Positions 35,656-46,640 of a DNA stretch of 64,000 nt are shown piece after piece. Numbering within the stretch: position 1 is the first letter of the stretch; every line of letters begins with the position of its first letter. The notes under the pieces are model-generated. The model ran no database searches. It was not told the DNA's origin and saw only the letters and a program-made list of their open reading frames with translations. This stretch comes from Phialemonium atrogriseum (taxonomy: Eukaryota > Ascomycota > Sordariomycetes > Cephalothecales > Cephalothecaceae): positions 682,001-746,000 of the forward strand of contig NW_026848143.1 in assembly GCF_030411735.1 (NCBI RefSeq), written 5' to 3'. The translations under genes and the position numbers were made by a program.

Positions 35656-37663
35656 GGCTTCCAGACCCAGTTTGAGACTCTCATAAGACCATATGATAGG
35701 GTGACCTGGCAGTGGAACGTAGCTTGGGTGAAACAGGTAACGAAATATGCAGTACCTCAAGTACCTACTCAATGTACAAACCATCGATACCGGCGACGAT
35801 GTGCTAGAATCGAGTGAGTTGAAATGGTGTGTGTAGAAGCTGGAAGCAGTTGCTCGTCATGAACAAGCGCTGTTCTTGAGATGGGTCGCTCCTCACGAAT
35901 CGCAAGAGGGAAAGAGCATTAACGGCGTTGAAAACATGAGCGGAGAATATGAGGATAGAAGGAAAGAGCGATTGAGGATCGACATGCCATATCCTCCCGC
36001 TTTGAAATCCGAAAGAGAAGGCACCATGGGCAAAAGGGGAAAAGCCAGTAGATTTGCCCAATCGCTGCATAACACTTTACCTACCTACCTACCTACCTGA
36101 CCTAATTTCTCACCTACCTACCTAACTTAGGTATGCTCCCTACCTTACCTAGGTAGGTACCTACTCTAGGTCAGGGATTTGAGGACTGAGGTGGTTTACT
36201 TGATAATGACGGGTGAATACTGTTGAGCGTGGTGTCGTTGCCAAATATGCCATGGAGAGCAGTTGCCAGAGACTGCCGGCGTGGCTATCGCCGCGGAGAC
36301 AGCCCGGGACCAAGTGCGGTGGTCCGGGAATCGGGCCGGGGCCGGGCCTAAGCACCGTGCTTCCGAATTTGACAGGGAGGCCGGATGAATGGGCGCCTCT
36401 TCCGGCCTTGGTGGGTAACTAGGTATTGATACGTTCCGGTCGGCAGGTGGATACTGGTATGAGTTCAATCATTCATGTCACCCACCACTCGGTCGGTAGC
36501 CCTGGACGATCCAAGCAATCTCCGACATAGATATCCATTGTAGACAGCATGGACTACATGCCTGCGGAAAGTCTTGGAAGCAGGCGTGATGATCGGAATA
36601 TATACCTACTAGTACCAGTAAGAAACGAGACTTGTCTCAAGCCTCGCCATATGCGGTGCGGAACCTTCGCCCATGGGCCAAGACCTGGGAAAGCGGCACG
36701 CCACTTTAATGCGGCTGAATTATAATGACACCTATCTGTCCTCTCGCTTGTATATACATACCATGCAGAGAGGGGATGATACCTAGATGCTATTTGGGTA
36801 ACTCTTGAGCCATTCCCCCAAGACCTGGGATTCGAAGCCCAGAGGATTCAGAGGGAATAAGCCTGCATAGCCGGTAGAGACATTGCATGTCAAAGAGGGA
36901 CCTCAAGGGAAGGTATTTTGGCCCTCGCCGCCCTTTTTGGAGGGTTGAGAGATGTAAGATCTGTCGATCTGTCCAGAGGCTGTGAAGGCGGATCCCCAAG
37001 GCGGTGCAGCTTGGTAGAATTATTGAATTTCATGATGAGACCATGATAACTAACTAGCCCATTTCGGGATAAGTATTGAGCGGGACTTACGATGTTGTCT
37101 CAAGAGTGGTATGTGAGATCCAAAACAGGCTAGACGAAGTATTTGATGTTGCCATGGAATAGTTGTCTCCCATGGCAAGACCCTGGAGGCTGAAGTTCAC
37201 TCACCACTAGCACCCCCACTTTTCCGGCAGAGATCCATTGGTGCCTCACACTAGCAGATCACCCCTAGCTTACCTACTTTGTACCTTTCCCCGAAATAGT
37301 AAGCGCAGGCTACTGTGGAAAAGACACCTGTTCTCAAGAGCTTGGGGAGACAACGGCTTAGAAATTGAACCTGACTCGAAGATAAAGTTAACCGGAACTG
37401 GAGAGCTGTCCTTCCTACATTCTACCACCCCAATTCCCCTTAAATAGTGAAGCCTTCTTTCCGCCGAGGGCCGTTCGCTATTGTACATTTCCACCTTCTC
37501 TTCTCTTTATCATTCCTCAACTTCCTTCAGGTACGTTCAGTATTGTCGCCACCACCTTCCAGAGGCATCCTCGTCGCTACTGCCCTCCGCCGGCATCGGC
37601 CCATCATCAAACTGAAGCCAGCTAACCTGGAGTTGCCTTACTTAGGTTCAATCGGGGGTTAAT
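35656..37663. other. Divergent intergenic region between the 833-residue gene and PDI
   Basis: About 2 kb with no recognisable gene. It contains a TACC tandem tract (36078-36098) and further TACCTA/TAGGTA copies up to about 36170. The last few hundred bases are probably the PDI promoter and leader. No unfolded-protein-response element was identified with confidence. Confidence 0.6.
36078..36170. repeat. TACC tandem tract and surrounding TACCTA/TAGGTA-rich segment
   Basis: Five TACC units run from 36078 to about 36098, followed by further CACCTACCTACCTAAC, CTTAGGTATG and CCTAGGTAGGTACCTACT segments in both orientations. Confidence 0.85.
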
Positions 37664-39282
37664 ATGCATACCGTCAAGAACTTCGCTCTTGGCCTGCTCG
37701 CAGCCGCGGCAGTTGCCTCAGCATCCGATGTCGTGCAGCTGAAGAAGGATACCTTCGATGAGTTTGTCAATGCCAATGACATTGTTCTCGCAGAGTGTAT
37801 GTTCCACCCTTCGATTCCTACGGGACGCCACACTTTGAAATCAAGTTTCTGACGCCTTGTTCTTTGCAGTCTTTGCTCCGTGGTGCGGTCACTGCAAGGC
37901 CCTCGCCCCGGAGTACGAGGAGGCGGCCACCTCCCTGAAGGAGAAGAACATCCGGCTGGCCAAGGTCGACTGCACAGAGGAGGCGGACCTTTGCCAGTCC
38001 TACGGCGTTGAGGGTTACCCGACCCTCAAGGTCTTCCGCGGCAAGGACAATATCACCCCTTACAAGGGCCAGCGGAAAGCCAATGCGTACGTTTCTCGTC
38101 ACTCGGTATCGTAATTGCAAATGCCAAACTGACATTCGCCACAGCATCACATCCTACATGATCAAGCAGTCATTGCCTGCCGTATCGATCCTGACAAAGG
38201 ATGGCCTAGAGGACTTTAAGAAGGCCGACAAGGTTGTTCTCGTTGCCTACATTGATGCTAGCGACAAGGCATCAAACGAGACCTTCGCCGAGGTTGCTGA
38301 GAAGCTCCGGGACAACTACCCCTTCGGTGCTAGCAACGACGCCGCACTCGCCGAGGCCGAGGGTGTCACTGCCCCTGCCATTGTCCTTTACAAGGACTTC
38401 GATGAGGGCAAGTCCGTTTTCTCCGAGAAGTTTGACGTCGAGGCAATTGAGAAGTTCGCCAAGACGGCGTCGACCCCTCTGATCGGCGAGGTCGGCCCCG
38501 AGACCTACTCGGACTACATGTCCGCTGGTCTCCCTCTTGCGTATATCTTCGCGGAGACGGCTGAGGAGCGCAAGGAGATTAGCGATGCCTTGAAGCCCAT
38601 CGCCGAGGCCCAGCGTGGCGTCATCAACTTCGCCACCATCGATGCCAAGCAGTTCGGCGCCCACGCTGCCAACCTCAACCTGAAGGCTGACAAGTTCCCT
38701 GCCTTCGCCATCCAGGAGATCGCAAAGAACCAGAAGTTCCCCTTCGACCAGGAGAAGGAGATCACCCACGATGTCATCAAGGCCTTCGTTGATGATTTTG
38801 TTGCCGGAAAGGTTGAGCCCAGCATCAAGTCTGAGCCCATCCCCACGAGCCAGGAGGGTCCAGTCGTCGTTGTGGTGGCCAAGAACTACGATGACGTCGT
38901 CCTGGATGACACCAAGGATGTTCTCGTCGAGTTCTACGCTCCTTGGTGCGGACATTGCAAGGCTCTTGCCCCCAAGTACGAGGATCTCGCTTCTCTCTAC
39001 GCAAAGAGCGAGTTCAAGGACAAGGTTGTCATCGCCAAGGTTGATGCCACCGCCAACGATGTGCCCGATGAGGTCCAGGGCTTCCCGACCATCAAGCTCT
39101 TCCCGGCTGGTGCCAAGGGTGAGCCCGTCACCTATTCTGGCTCCCGGACTGTTGAGGACCTGATCAAGTTCATCGCGGAGAATGGCAAGTACAAGGCATC
39201 GGTCGTTGAGGAGACTGAGGAGGCTGAGGCCACCGAGGCCACGGAGCCTGAGGCTGCTGAGGACGCCCATGATGAGCTTTAA
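37664..39282 (+). CDS. PDI1: Protein disulfide isomerase
   Basis: Three exons, 37664-37796, 37870-38086 and 38145-39282, give 495 residues. A signal peptide (MHTVKNFALGLLAAAAVASA) leads into thioredoxin domain a, with its active site FFAPWCGHCKALAPEYEE (C50, C53) assembled across intron 1. Domains b and b' follow (YIDASDKASNETFAEVAEKL; GVINFATIDAKQFGAHAANL). Domain a' carries VEFYAPWCGHCKALAPKYED (C385, C388), then an acidic Glu/Ala tail ending in the ER-retrieval signal HDEL. It forms and rearranges disulfides in proteins folding in the ER lumen. The domain order a-b-b'-a' and the length match canonical PDI. Codon use is strongly biased to C-ending codons, consistent with high expression, which also produces a long false antisense frame. 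Neighbouring OST2 acts in the same compartment. Confidence 0.97.
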
Positions 39283-39728
39283 GGGTTGGTATATGTATTA
39301 CTTGCATTCAATGGTTTTCCTTGGGACTTGGGCCGGGCTAGGGCCTAAAAATGTTCTGCAAAGAGGGCAAACGCAATACCTCGTCTAGTTTTCTAATTGA
39401 GATTGGTCTTTGTGTGTGTGAAATAACCGACGTCTTTTGTGCTGTTCTCCAATGTGCGCGGTGACAATGTCACTTTGGCGGTCGAGTATCCGTAATAATC
39501 TCGGAGCTTGGACTAGAACGCGTCAATCTGCCAAGCATCGAAGAGGCCACGACGCAAAGCATAAAGGGGAATTGGTTTCTGCCAGCATTTACCGCCTATT
39601 TTTACAACGTGTTTTGATTGGCCTGGATGTTTGGGCAAAACCAGCAGCATATCGCCGTCGTTAGGGATCCCCCTAGACAGCTCACACGACAAGACAAAAC
39701 CATCCCTAGACAAACCACAGCCGTTGCA

Positions 39729-40318
39729 ATGGCCTCAAGAATACTCTCATCTGGGGCGCGAGCGCTCACGAGCGGCATGCCTGCCGTCCGAATGACCCGA
39801 AACTTCCAGACATCGGCGCGACGACTCGACGCCGTGGCGGCATCCCCGTTGCCGGCTCGTAAACCCGTTGGAGCATTTCGGGGAGGGTAAGGAATTGGAT
39901 CCCATCTGCCCCTTCCCCGAGTTCAATTGCTGATGATTGTTGTCTGGCGCAGTCTCTTCGGCTTCTTCATGGGCAGCACCTTGGCGGGTGGCGGCGTCTA
40001 CTATTACATCCTACAGGAGTACAAGATGTCGAACGAGCTCTTGACGGAAGATATCTACGTGCGTTTCTGCATCTGATATAGTCCCTCCTTCTGCGTGACC
40101 ATATTGCTCCTGTCCGTCTTTTTGGATTTTCATTACAACTGCTCTGACAGAGACGCATCTGGCATCTGTTCCTGCTCCTTTTTTTGCCCCTCGTCGCAGA
40201 TACTTGTCGGCTAACCACGACTCCTCTGCAGGCCCTCCAAGGTGCGGTCGAGCGCGTGAGTAAATATCTGACGGCGTTGGAGGAGAAGGTGGATTCTCTG
40301 GAGAGGAAGAAGAAATGA
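39729..40318 (+). CDS. Small mitochondrial-type single-pass membrane protein, function unknown
   Basis: Exons 39729-39886, 39953-40058 and 40232-40318 encode 116 residues. The N-terminus (MASRILSSGARALTSGMPAV, then RMTRNFQTSARR) is basic, rich in Ser/Ala and without acids, a strong mitochondrial presequence pattern including an RNFQTS-type cleavage context. One hydrophobic segment follows (GLFGFFMGSTLAGGGVYYYI), with glycines suited to helix packing, then a short C-terminal helix with heptad-like spacing (LQGAVERVSKYLTALEEKVD, SLERKKK) that probably forms a coiled coil. I expect an inner-membrane protein, possibly an accessory subunit or assembly factor. I do not recognise a named family. The exon chain with three consistent GT-AG junctions supports a real gene. 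Confidence 0.82.
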
Positions 40319-40599
40319 TCATGACACTACACGCTCAGGAGTTGATGGTGGCTGGATGAGCTGTCGGGGGTTACACAGGAAATGATCGCAAACTGTACAT
40401 TACGGCATAATGCTCTACAGGAAACAGAAAACAGGCATATCAATAACAAGCATGTTTTTAACTTTCGATGTTGCTGAGGACGCCCCGGATGGACGGACCC
40501 AACCGCAACTGCCCCGCCTCCGGATTAACCTAAAAATTGACCACGGGCCCGTCGAGATCCGCTTCTTTCCCACTCCTCGCAACCTACTTAAAACTGACA

Positions 40600-41731
40600 A
40601 TGAACAACTTCGGCGTGATCGAAGTAGCCGGCTCAAAGACTACCAACGCGCCGGGCTGGGCGTACATACCCGACACGGTCGTCAACCCGGCCGCCGCGTC
40701 TTTCCAACCTACAAACCGAAAGCGAGCGGCGCGCAAGCAGGCCGCCCTCAGCGTCTCCGATGTGTCCGCACGACAAGAGGCCAAGATCCGCAAGGAGCTG
40801 GAGGCCCTCGACAGGGACAACCACAGGGATGTGAACATCCAATTACCTCCCAAAGCTGGCGGGAGCAGAGGTACGATCCACATAGCCCCGGTAACGCGAC
40901 TTGCCCAAATACATCTACGGCGTGCAGGAAACGTGACAGCTAACGTAGACGCCCACCCCCGCAGCCCAGAACAAGAGCACACCCAACGTCCGCAAGATCC
41001 TCCAGTCGCAAAAGACGTTCGCGAACCACCTCGACGACTTCCAGGCCATGCTAGCCCACGCCGAGAACAACCCGACCCCATCGTCGGGCGGCAACGGCGG
41101 CGGCCCGTCCTCGAAGGCGGCCGGCGGTCCGCCTCCCCCCACACACCCAGCACCAGGCACCAAGCGAGGCGCCGCCCAAAAAGCCACGGCGTCATCCAAA
41201 GCCGGGCGCAGGACCTCGACGCCTGCAAAGGCATCAACACCCGCAAAGGCGTCATCATCAGCAGCAGCAGCAACAGCCGACCAGTCCTCCCAAGACGTCG
41301 AGATGGCCGACGCCGACGCCGACAACGCAGAACCACCACCACAACAGCAGCAGCAGCAGCTCGCGCCCCCCGCCGACTCATACCCAGCAGACGGCACCGT
41401 CCTCCCGGCCTACGGCAGGGCGCCGCCGCGGGCGCACGCGGGCGACACGGACCCGCTGCTGGCGTCGCGGGTGCCGCCGTTCCCGGCGGACGACGAGCTG
41501 CGGGTGCTGCTCTCGGCGGCGCCGCTCAGCTACCTCGAGGCGGGGGCGGGGGCGGGCCGGGAGGCGATGGGCGGCAAAGTGCGCGAGGCGGGGGGCTACC
41601 CGGTGCGGCGGTTCTGCGAGGTGTGCGGGTACTGGGGGCGGGTGCGGTGCGCCGGGTGTGGGGCGCGGGTGTGTGCGCTCGATTGTCTTGATGTGCATCG
41701 GGAGGATTGCGTTACGAGGTATGGGGCGTGA
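40600..41731 (+). CDS. VPS71: SWR1 chromatin-remodelling complex subunit VPS71 (HIT-type zinc finger)
   Basis: Two exons, 40600-40870 and 40965-41731, encode 345 residues. The acceptor at 40964 is the AG that keeps frame. The C-terminus carries the HIT zinc finger: RRFCEVCGYWGRVRCAGCGA followed by RVCALDCLDVHREDC, with the Cys/His ligands arranged as in ZNHIT1/Vps71. The middle (AQNKSTPNVRKILQSQKTFA, NHLDDFQAMLA) matches the conserved helical part of this family. A long Ala/Pro/Ser/Gln-rich linker with a short poly-Gln run separates them and looks disordered. Vps71 belongs to the SWR1 complex that exchanges H2A for H2A.Z. The first exon has a basic segment (PTNRKRAARKQAAL). Confidence 0.87.
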
Positions 41732-42196
41732 GGTGCGTGGGTGGCGGATCGCTGGTGTTGGCGTGGCTGCTGGGCTTGCATGGACCTGCTTGGGATGGCG
41801 TACCGGTTGAGTTGAGTCGAGTGTGTTGGAATAGAATTGCGGCACGATACCCCGGGATAACGGCGTGGGAATCGATCATGGAACAGAAAGGCTTGGTTCA
41901 AATACTGACGAGCCTTAGGTCTCGGCCTTGATCCTTTTTAAGGGGGTATCTGACATTGCTTTTATGTTTAGCGTCTATGTTCAGAGTCTTTTGCAAAGAC
42001 ATGCATGGTCTATCGACCTTCCCATGGCTTTCCCATCTCCCGTACCTAAATATGTACAGTGATTGAAGCAGATGTATATACGGCATCCAGCCAAGCCGCA
42101 GTTCCAGTCGTCAACTGTGAGACTCCGGCGGTCTCGCCGGCTCCAGAACCGCGCTGCTCCATCCCCCCCACAGTCGAACCGCTCTCTTTCCCTTTC

Positions 42197-42733
42197 TCAA
42201 GGGTTGTCCAACGTGAACGCGACGTCCCCCTTGCTCGCGCCGCCCGCGCACGTGGCCCTCAGGCTCCCGGTCGGGCACACGGCCCTCGCGGCGCGGACGC
42301 ACTGCTCCCACCGGCCCTTGGAGATGTTGATGGTGGAACCCCGCTCGACGGCGTTGAGGGCGAACGCCGCCGACCCGGACAGGCCAGTCGTGCTGGTGGG
42401 GGCGCCGCCGCACTTGGTGATGGCCCCCGCGATGCCGCCGCAGATGCCCAGCAATGCCACGTTCTCGTCGTGGAAGACGATTTTCCTGGTGGGACGGGTT
42501 AGCATGGTGTTTCCCAGGCGGTCTGGACGGTGATGGCTCAACTTGTTGGAATCGAGGCAGGTGGTGTCGAGGACGGCGGCGGGGTTGATCGGTTTGGATG
42601 CCCGTATCTTAAGGACCTCGAGGTGTTCTTGTGGGACATTAACTCGCGGGTACATGTGGTACTGTTGCGGGGCGGCCATGCAGATACACGAGAGGGCGAG
42701 CATGGTTTGAACAAGGACTGTTAAGTACAACAT
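42197..42733 (-). CDS. Small secreted cysteine-containing protein (candidate effector)
   Basis: Model: exons 42543-42733 and 42197-42485, 159 residues. A signal peptide (MLYLTVLVQTMLALSCICMA) precedes a mature region with six cysteines: TTCLDSNK, GICGG, TKCGG, EQCVRAARAVC and ATCAGG. The last half is rich in Gly, Ala, Ser and Thr and contains an NIS sequon. The 57-bp intron between exons has a GTTGAG donor, a GCTAAC branch site and a CCACCAG acceptor; it is a multiple of three and free of stops, so the unspliced frame would give 178 residues. No enzyme motif is seen. Size, export signal and cysteine number fit secreted proteins used by fungi in host or environmental contact, but six cysteines alone do not prove an effector role. 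It converges with VPS71. Confidence 0.75.
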   Translation of the reverse strand: MLYLTVLVQTMLALSCICMAAPQQYHMYPRVNVPQEHLEVLKIRASKPINPAAVLDTTCLDSNKLSHHRPDRLGNTMLTRPTRKIVFHDENVALLGICGGIAGAITKCGGAPTSTTGLSGSAAFALNAVERGSTINISKGRWEQCVRAARAVCPTGSLRATCAGGASKGDVAFTLDNP

Positions 42734-43809
42734 CTTGAGATCTCTCCCTTTTGCTGGTTTGAACTTTGGCGGAAATCGAGACTGAGCTTGGAGAGATCGT
42801 GGAAAAGGAACAACCGTCCAGGTTATAAAGAGAGGCAGGCCTGCAGAAGAGAACAGAAAATGATCACAGATCAGGGTCGACGAAGCGAAAGAGAAGGAAA
42901 AGGGAGCACGGCGCTCCAGAGGCGAATGAATCCTTGGCTGGAGAGGTGAATGATGCACTCTTCGGACCTACATGAGAAGATCGAGAAGAAAGAGAGACGG
43001 AAAGCCACTCGGTTTTCTAGACCATCTGAACCTGCGAGACAGGCATCCATGCCTGGACAGGAACGGTCTTGCTGGAACCAGGGGGATCGTCTGTGACAGC
43101 AGGGGGTAGAAATCCCGGCACAGACGAATCCAGGCACTCAAGAGATCCGGTTCATGGATCGCTAAATGTGAACGGCGCGGATCGAAGGCGATCCTTTTGG
43201 GAAATCCATCATGTAATGGTGTCTGTGCTCGTGGGATTTTAGAGCCTCTTGCGGATTGTGTGCTCCCATAGGAGGAACGGTCAAGATGTGAAACAGGGGC
43301 GATTGTTTCTTTGCTAGGCTCAATCAAGAGCCAATCGTTTTACACATGTTAAACCGGGCTAGCTGTGCTACTTCCATATTAGGTCGGTCTTCGGTACCCC
43401 CAAGGAGTCCGCAAGCAATGCCTGGAGAACCTAGGTGCGTTTTGCAGCAATGCACTGCCCATTTCTCTCAACTGCTTGCCACCCGTCACGAGGCGTTGTA
43501 TGTCAAGCAAGAGGGTGCTATTTGGGACTCAAGAACACTCAGCCCCCTAAGTCTATTGGATAGGTGGACTTATGAGTGCAGTAGCCTACTTACGGATACT
43601 ACATAGATCGTCGGCATGCTCCTGGTTCTCGCTTCGGAGAGTCGACGCCCGTCAGACTGGTCAGTGACCTCGACTGCAGCGGCCGACTCCATTGGGATTA
43701 AACAGCCGTGTTTGGGGTATATTGGAGGCTAGAAAGTCGACAGACAACGTAACACCATGGCACCATAGGCAATGCACTATTACACCACCGGCCCAGGCAA
43801 GTCCTTTCA
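42734..43809. other. Intergenic stretch between the secreted protein gene and the WLM protease
   Basis: About 1.1 kb without a recognised gene; it includes the promoter of the secreted-protein gene and the 3' UTR of the WLM protease. Confidence 0.55.
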
Positions 43810-45358
43810 TCAGCTCGGTAACGGCCGCCGCTGATAGCAGACACCGCACACGCCACAATCCCCAGCATTGAGATAAATGCTGCCTACGCAGGCCTCGCTT
43901 TGACATCGCCACGAGTTGACCACGCTGTCGGGATCAAGCACATTGGCACACATGCCACACGTAATCGAGTGCTTCTCGTTCCCAAAAGAACACACAGGGC
44001 ATGTCCTCGAGCTAGAGTCTCGCAGCTTTAGCGTGGGCTGGCCGAGGTCGGGAGCCGCAGGCAATGTCCTCGGTTCCGGCTGGTTTTGACTTGTTGGTAG
44101 CTTTTTATCTCTCTGAGATCCCAGATCCGTTGCTGTGACTTCTTTTGGTTGCCGAATCTCAGTTCCAGTTCCCCGAGGTTTCTGAGGCCTCGAGACTGGT
44201 GTAGTATCGATTGCGTGTTTAAATTCCAACGCTGGCCTGCTGGGCGGTTTCGGTACTGATGATGCCTGCAACTCGCGGAGCTCGTTCTGTGCATCCTGGT
44301 CGTCTGACGGGTTCTCGTTCTCATCCCCGCAGACTTTGACCATCCTCCCTCCTCTCTCATCGAGGATCCTCGTGCCATCAGCTCCCGTAGCATCGGGCTG
44401 AGAGTCATCGTCGTAGTCTTCCCCGCTCTCTGTCTCCGCTTCGCTCGCAGTCTCGTCATCATCCCCCGTCTCCTCTTTGACTTTCGCTTCTTTCGGCTGA
44501 TCAAAACGAGCCAGGGCTGCCGCAGCCCTGAGCTCTCGCCCGCGAGCGCTCCCAGCAACTCGGGGTTTGGCTGCGACTCGGCGGCCCTTCTCTAATTTCG
44601 CCTTTGTCTCCTTATCTTCGCCGAGAGCAACGCCATTAGCTCCGAACTTCCTCAAAATCCGGCGTTCCTTCTGTTCTTGGTAGGTAAGCGTCTTCTTTGC
44701 TTTGCGCTTCCGGCCTCTCGACCGGTAGGTCCCGCCACAGAGATGTTCGGGAAGAATTTCGCCAGGCTGGACCGTATTCTTTTCCCATTCACCTGTGCCA
44801 AGCAGAGCTCCCCTTCCCCAAAGGCCCTCACCGGCATAACCGCGGTTCCAGAGCAACCTCATCTGATCCGCGTATTGATTCCGTACGGCCCAAAATGACT
44901 TGGAGTGATTCATCTGCTTGCAGTGTGCCAACCTGTGGCCCATGTGAGCATCCGGCTACCAAACGGCCATAACTACTCGGATAACTTACTCATGCATCAT
45001 GACCATCTGAACATAATTGAACGGCAGCCAGCGGCCAGTGAACCGCGCTTTGAGGACCAGCTGGATGACTTCGCCCGCATTGAAGTTCCTACCCACGAAC
45101 TCGGCATTAGGCTCGTATTCCTCCAACGACATGACAGATAGGTGGTGCTCTCTCATTATGGGTACTGAGTCAAGCTGTCAGAATTCCCAGCTGCAAGTTT
45201 CCCAGAATAACAGGACCACACTCACGGCATTGTGCTGCAATCCTCTCCAGGAAATCCTGCGCAACGGCCTCGTCTGGCCCCTTTAGAGGTTTGATGAACA
45301 CGATTCGGTCATTGGGCTGCGATTTCTTCGCATTTAAGCGCTGAATTCCTAGTGGCAT
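43810..45358 (-). CDS. WSS1: WLM-domain metalloprotease, Wss1 family (DNA-protein crosslink repair)
   Basis: Minus-strand exons 45226-45358, 44990-45164 and 43810-44932 encode 476 residues. The WLM domain starts almost at the N-terminus (VMSLEEYEPNAEFVGRNFNA, VIQLVLKARFTGRWLPFNYV). The zinc protease motif, assembled across intron 2, is MMHELAHCKQMNHSKSFW: HExxHxxxxxH with H102, E103, H106 and H112. The middle is long, charged and acidic (ETESGEDYDDDSQPD). The C-terminus has a RanBP2-like zinc finger (TCPVCSFGNEKHSITCGMCA) and a further cysteine cluster (WRCQSEACVG, CGVCGVC). Yeast Wss1 digests proteins covalently trapped on DNA, working with Cdc48 and SUMO. I could not see a clear Cdc48-binding SHP box. 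It is head-to-head with the mitoribosomal gene (316 bp between starts). Confidence 0.9.
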
Positions 45359-45674
45359 TTTGAATCGTTACAGTTAAGGTAAGACCAGGGAGATAGACCG
45401 GTCCCTTTGGAAAGTTTAGAGAATCTGAAGAGACACAGGACCGGCTTTCTTTGATGAGAAGCAAGTTTCATGTTCCCCACAACGCGTCCTCTCAATGGTC
45501 GCGTTGAAGAGGCATCGCCAGGTCACCTGACATTAATGGGCTGCTCCCCGTATCGCTAGCGCGTTACGCCTGGATTCTCAGGCAGAAATCTAGGATGCTA
45601 TCAGAAAAAGTTCAAGCTACACAGATGCAAGAAAGTCAATCCCCCAGAGAACGGATCCAGCTCCAGCCAGCCCA
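45359..45674. promoter_or_regulatory. Shared 5' region of the WLM protease and the mitoribosomal gene
   Basis: Divergent start codons lie 316 bp apart, so both promoters must overlap or abut. No specific site is claimed. Confidence 0.55.
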
Positions 45675-46640
45675 ATGATCCGACGACCCAGACTAAGAAT
45701 ACCACGAATTGGCCTCGCGCGGCCGCCTATTCGGAGGTCAATTCATCATGTGCCGCCTCTGGCCCATGACTTCCGCAACGGAGTCCCTGGGCTTCTCTCG
45801 CCAGAGGGCTTCGACATCGCGTGGACGCAGTACATGACGCTGATGATGGAGAAGCTCAACGCGTTAACAGCGGGTATGTGACGGGCCCCCTTTCCCCGAG
45901 AAGTAGTAGCACGGTGTGCGGAGCTGCCACCGTAGTCAACTTTGTCCGCGCCTCCAAAGCCAAGCTCTAACCCTCGTCTCCCTCCCTCCCCAGGCACCGA
46001 ATACGAGCAAAAAGAAGTCAAGACGATCGTGCTCAACACGGCCCGCGAGCCCGCCGAGGCGCCCATCTTCAATCACGCCTCGATGGCGCACAACAACCAC
46101 TTCTTCTTCAAGCGCCTGTCCCCTGCGCCCGTGGCGATGCCCGAGTCGCTGCGCTCCGCCCTCGAGGAGTCCTTCTCGTCGGTCGAGACGCTGCGCCGCG
46201 AGTTCGTCGTCACCGCCTCGGCCATGTTCGGCCCGGGCTTCGTCTGGCTCGTCAAGCTCGGCGCCCGCGACGCCCCCGGCCAGGCCAACCCCTTCCGCCT
46301 GCTCACCACCTACCTGGCGGGAAGCCCCTACCCGGGCGCCCACTGGCGCCGCCAGCCCGTCGACCGCAACTCCGTCGCCGCCGGTACCCCCGCCGCGGGG
46401 CCCCTGAGCGGCACCGGCGCCGGCGCTGGCGTCTCCGCGAAGGCCGCGGCGCCCGGCGGCATCGACGTCACGCCCGTGCTGTGCCTGAATACGTGGGAGC
46501 ACGTCTGGCTGAGGGACTATGGGCTCGGCGTCGGCGGGTACGGCGGGAAGAGGCAGTTCGTGGAGGAGTGGTGGAAGGCGATCGATTGGGAAGGCGTGGC
46601 GAGCGATGCTAACATCACGAGGCCGACGTACAAGCGGTGA
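45675..46640 (+). CDS. Mitochondrial small-subunit ribosomal protein with SOD fold (mS42/mS43-like)
   Basis: Exons 45675-45873 and 45994-46640 give 281 residues. A basic N-terminal presequence (MIRRPRLRIPRIGLARPPIR) is followed by the Fe/Mn superoxide dismutase fold: LSPEGFDIAWTQYMTLMMEK, then NHASMAHNNHFFFKRLSP, FVVTASAMFGPGFVWLVK and VLCLNTWEHVWLRDYG. In active enzymes the last motif begins with Asp (DxWEHxYY); here it is Asn, and the first His ligand region is also not recognisable, so metal binding and dismutase activity are probably lost. This is the known situation of yeast Mrp1 and Rsm26, SOD-fold subunits of the mitochondrial small ribosomal subunit. I cannot separate the two paralogues by eye. 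A Gly/Ala-rich insert lies before the last motif. Confidence 0.87.

Noticed and set aside
36078..36098. TACC repeats as an interstitial telomere
   Set aside because: Filamentous fungal telomeres are TTAGGG; this is a different unit and is short.
36825..36850. GGGATTCGAAGCCC resembling a reverse-strand tRNA T arm
   Set aside because: The loop is one base too long, and no matching acceptor, D or anticodon arms are present.
38272..39270. 332-codon minus-strand frame inside PDI
   Set aside because: It is the antisense shadow of a strongly codon-biased gene; the plus strand has complete domain and motif support.
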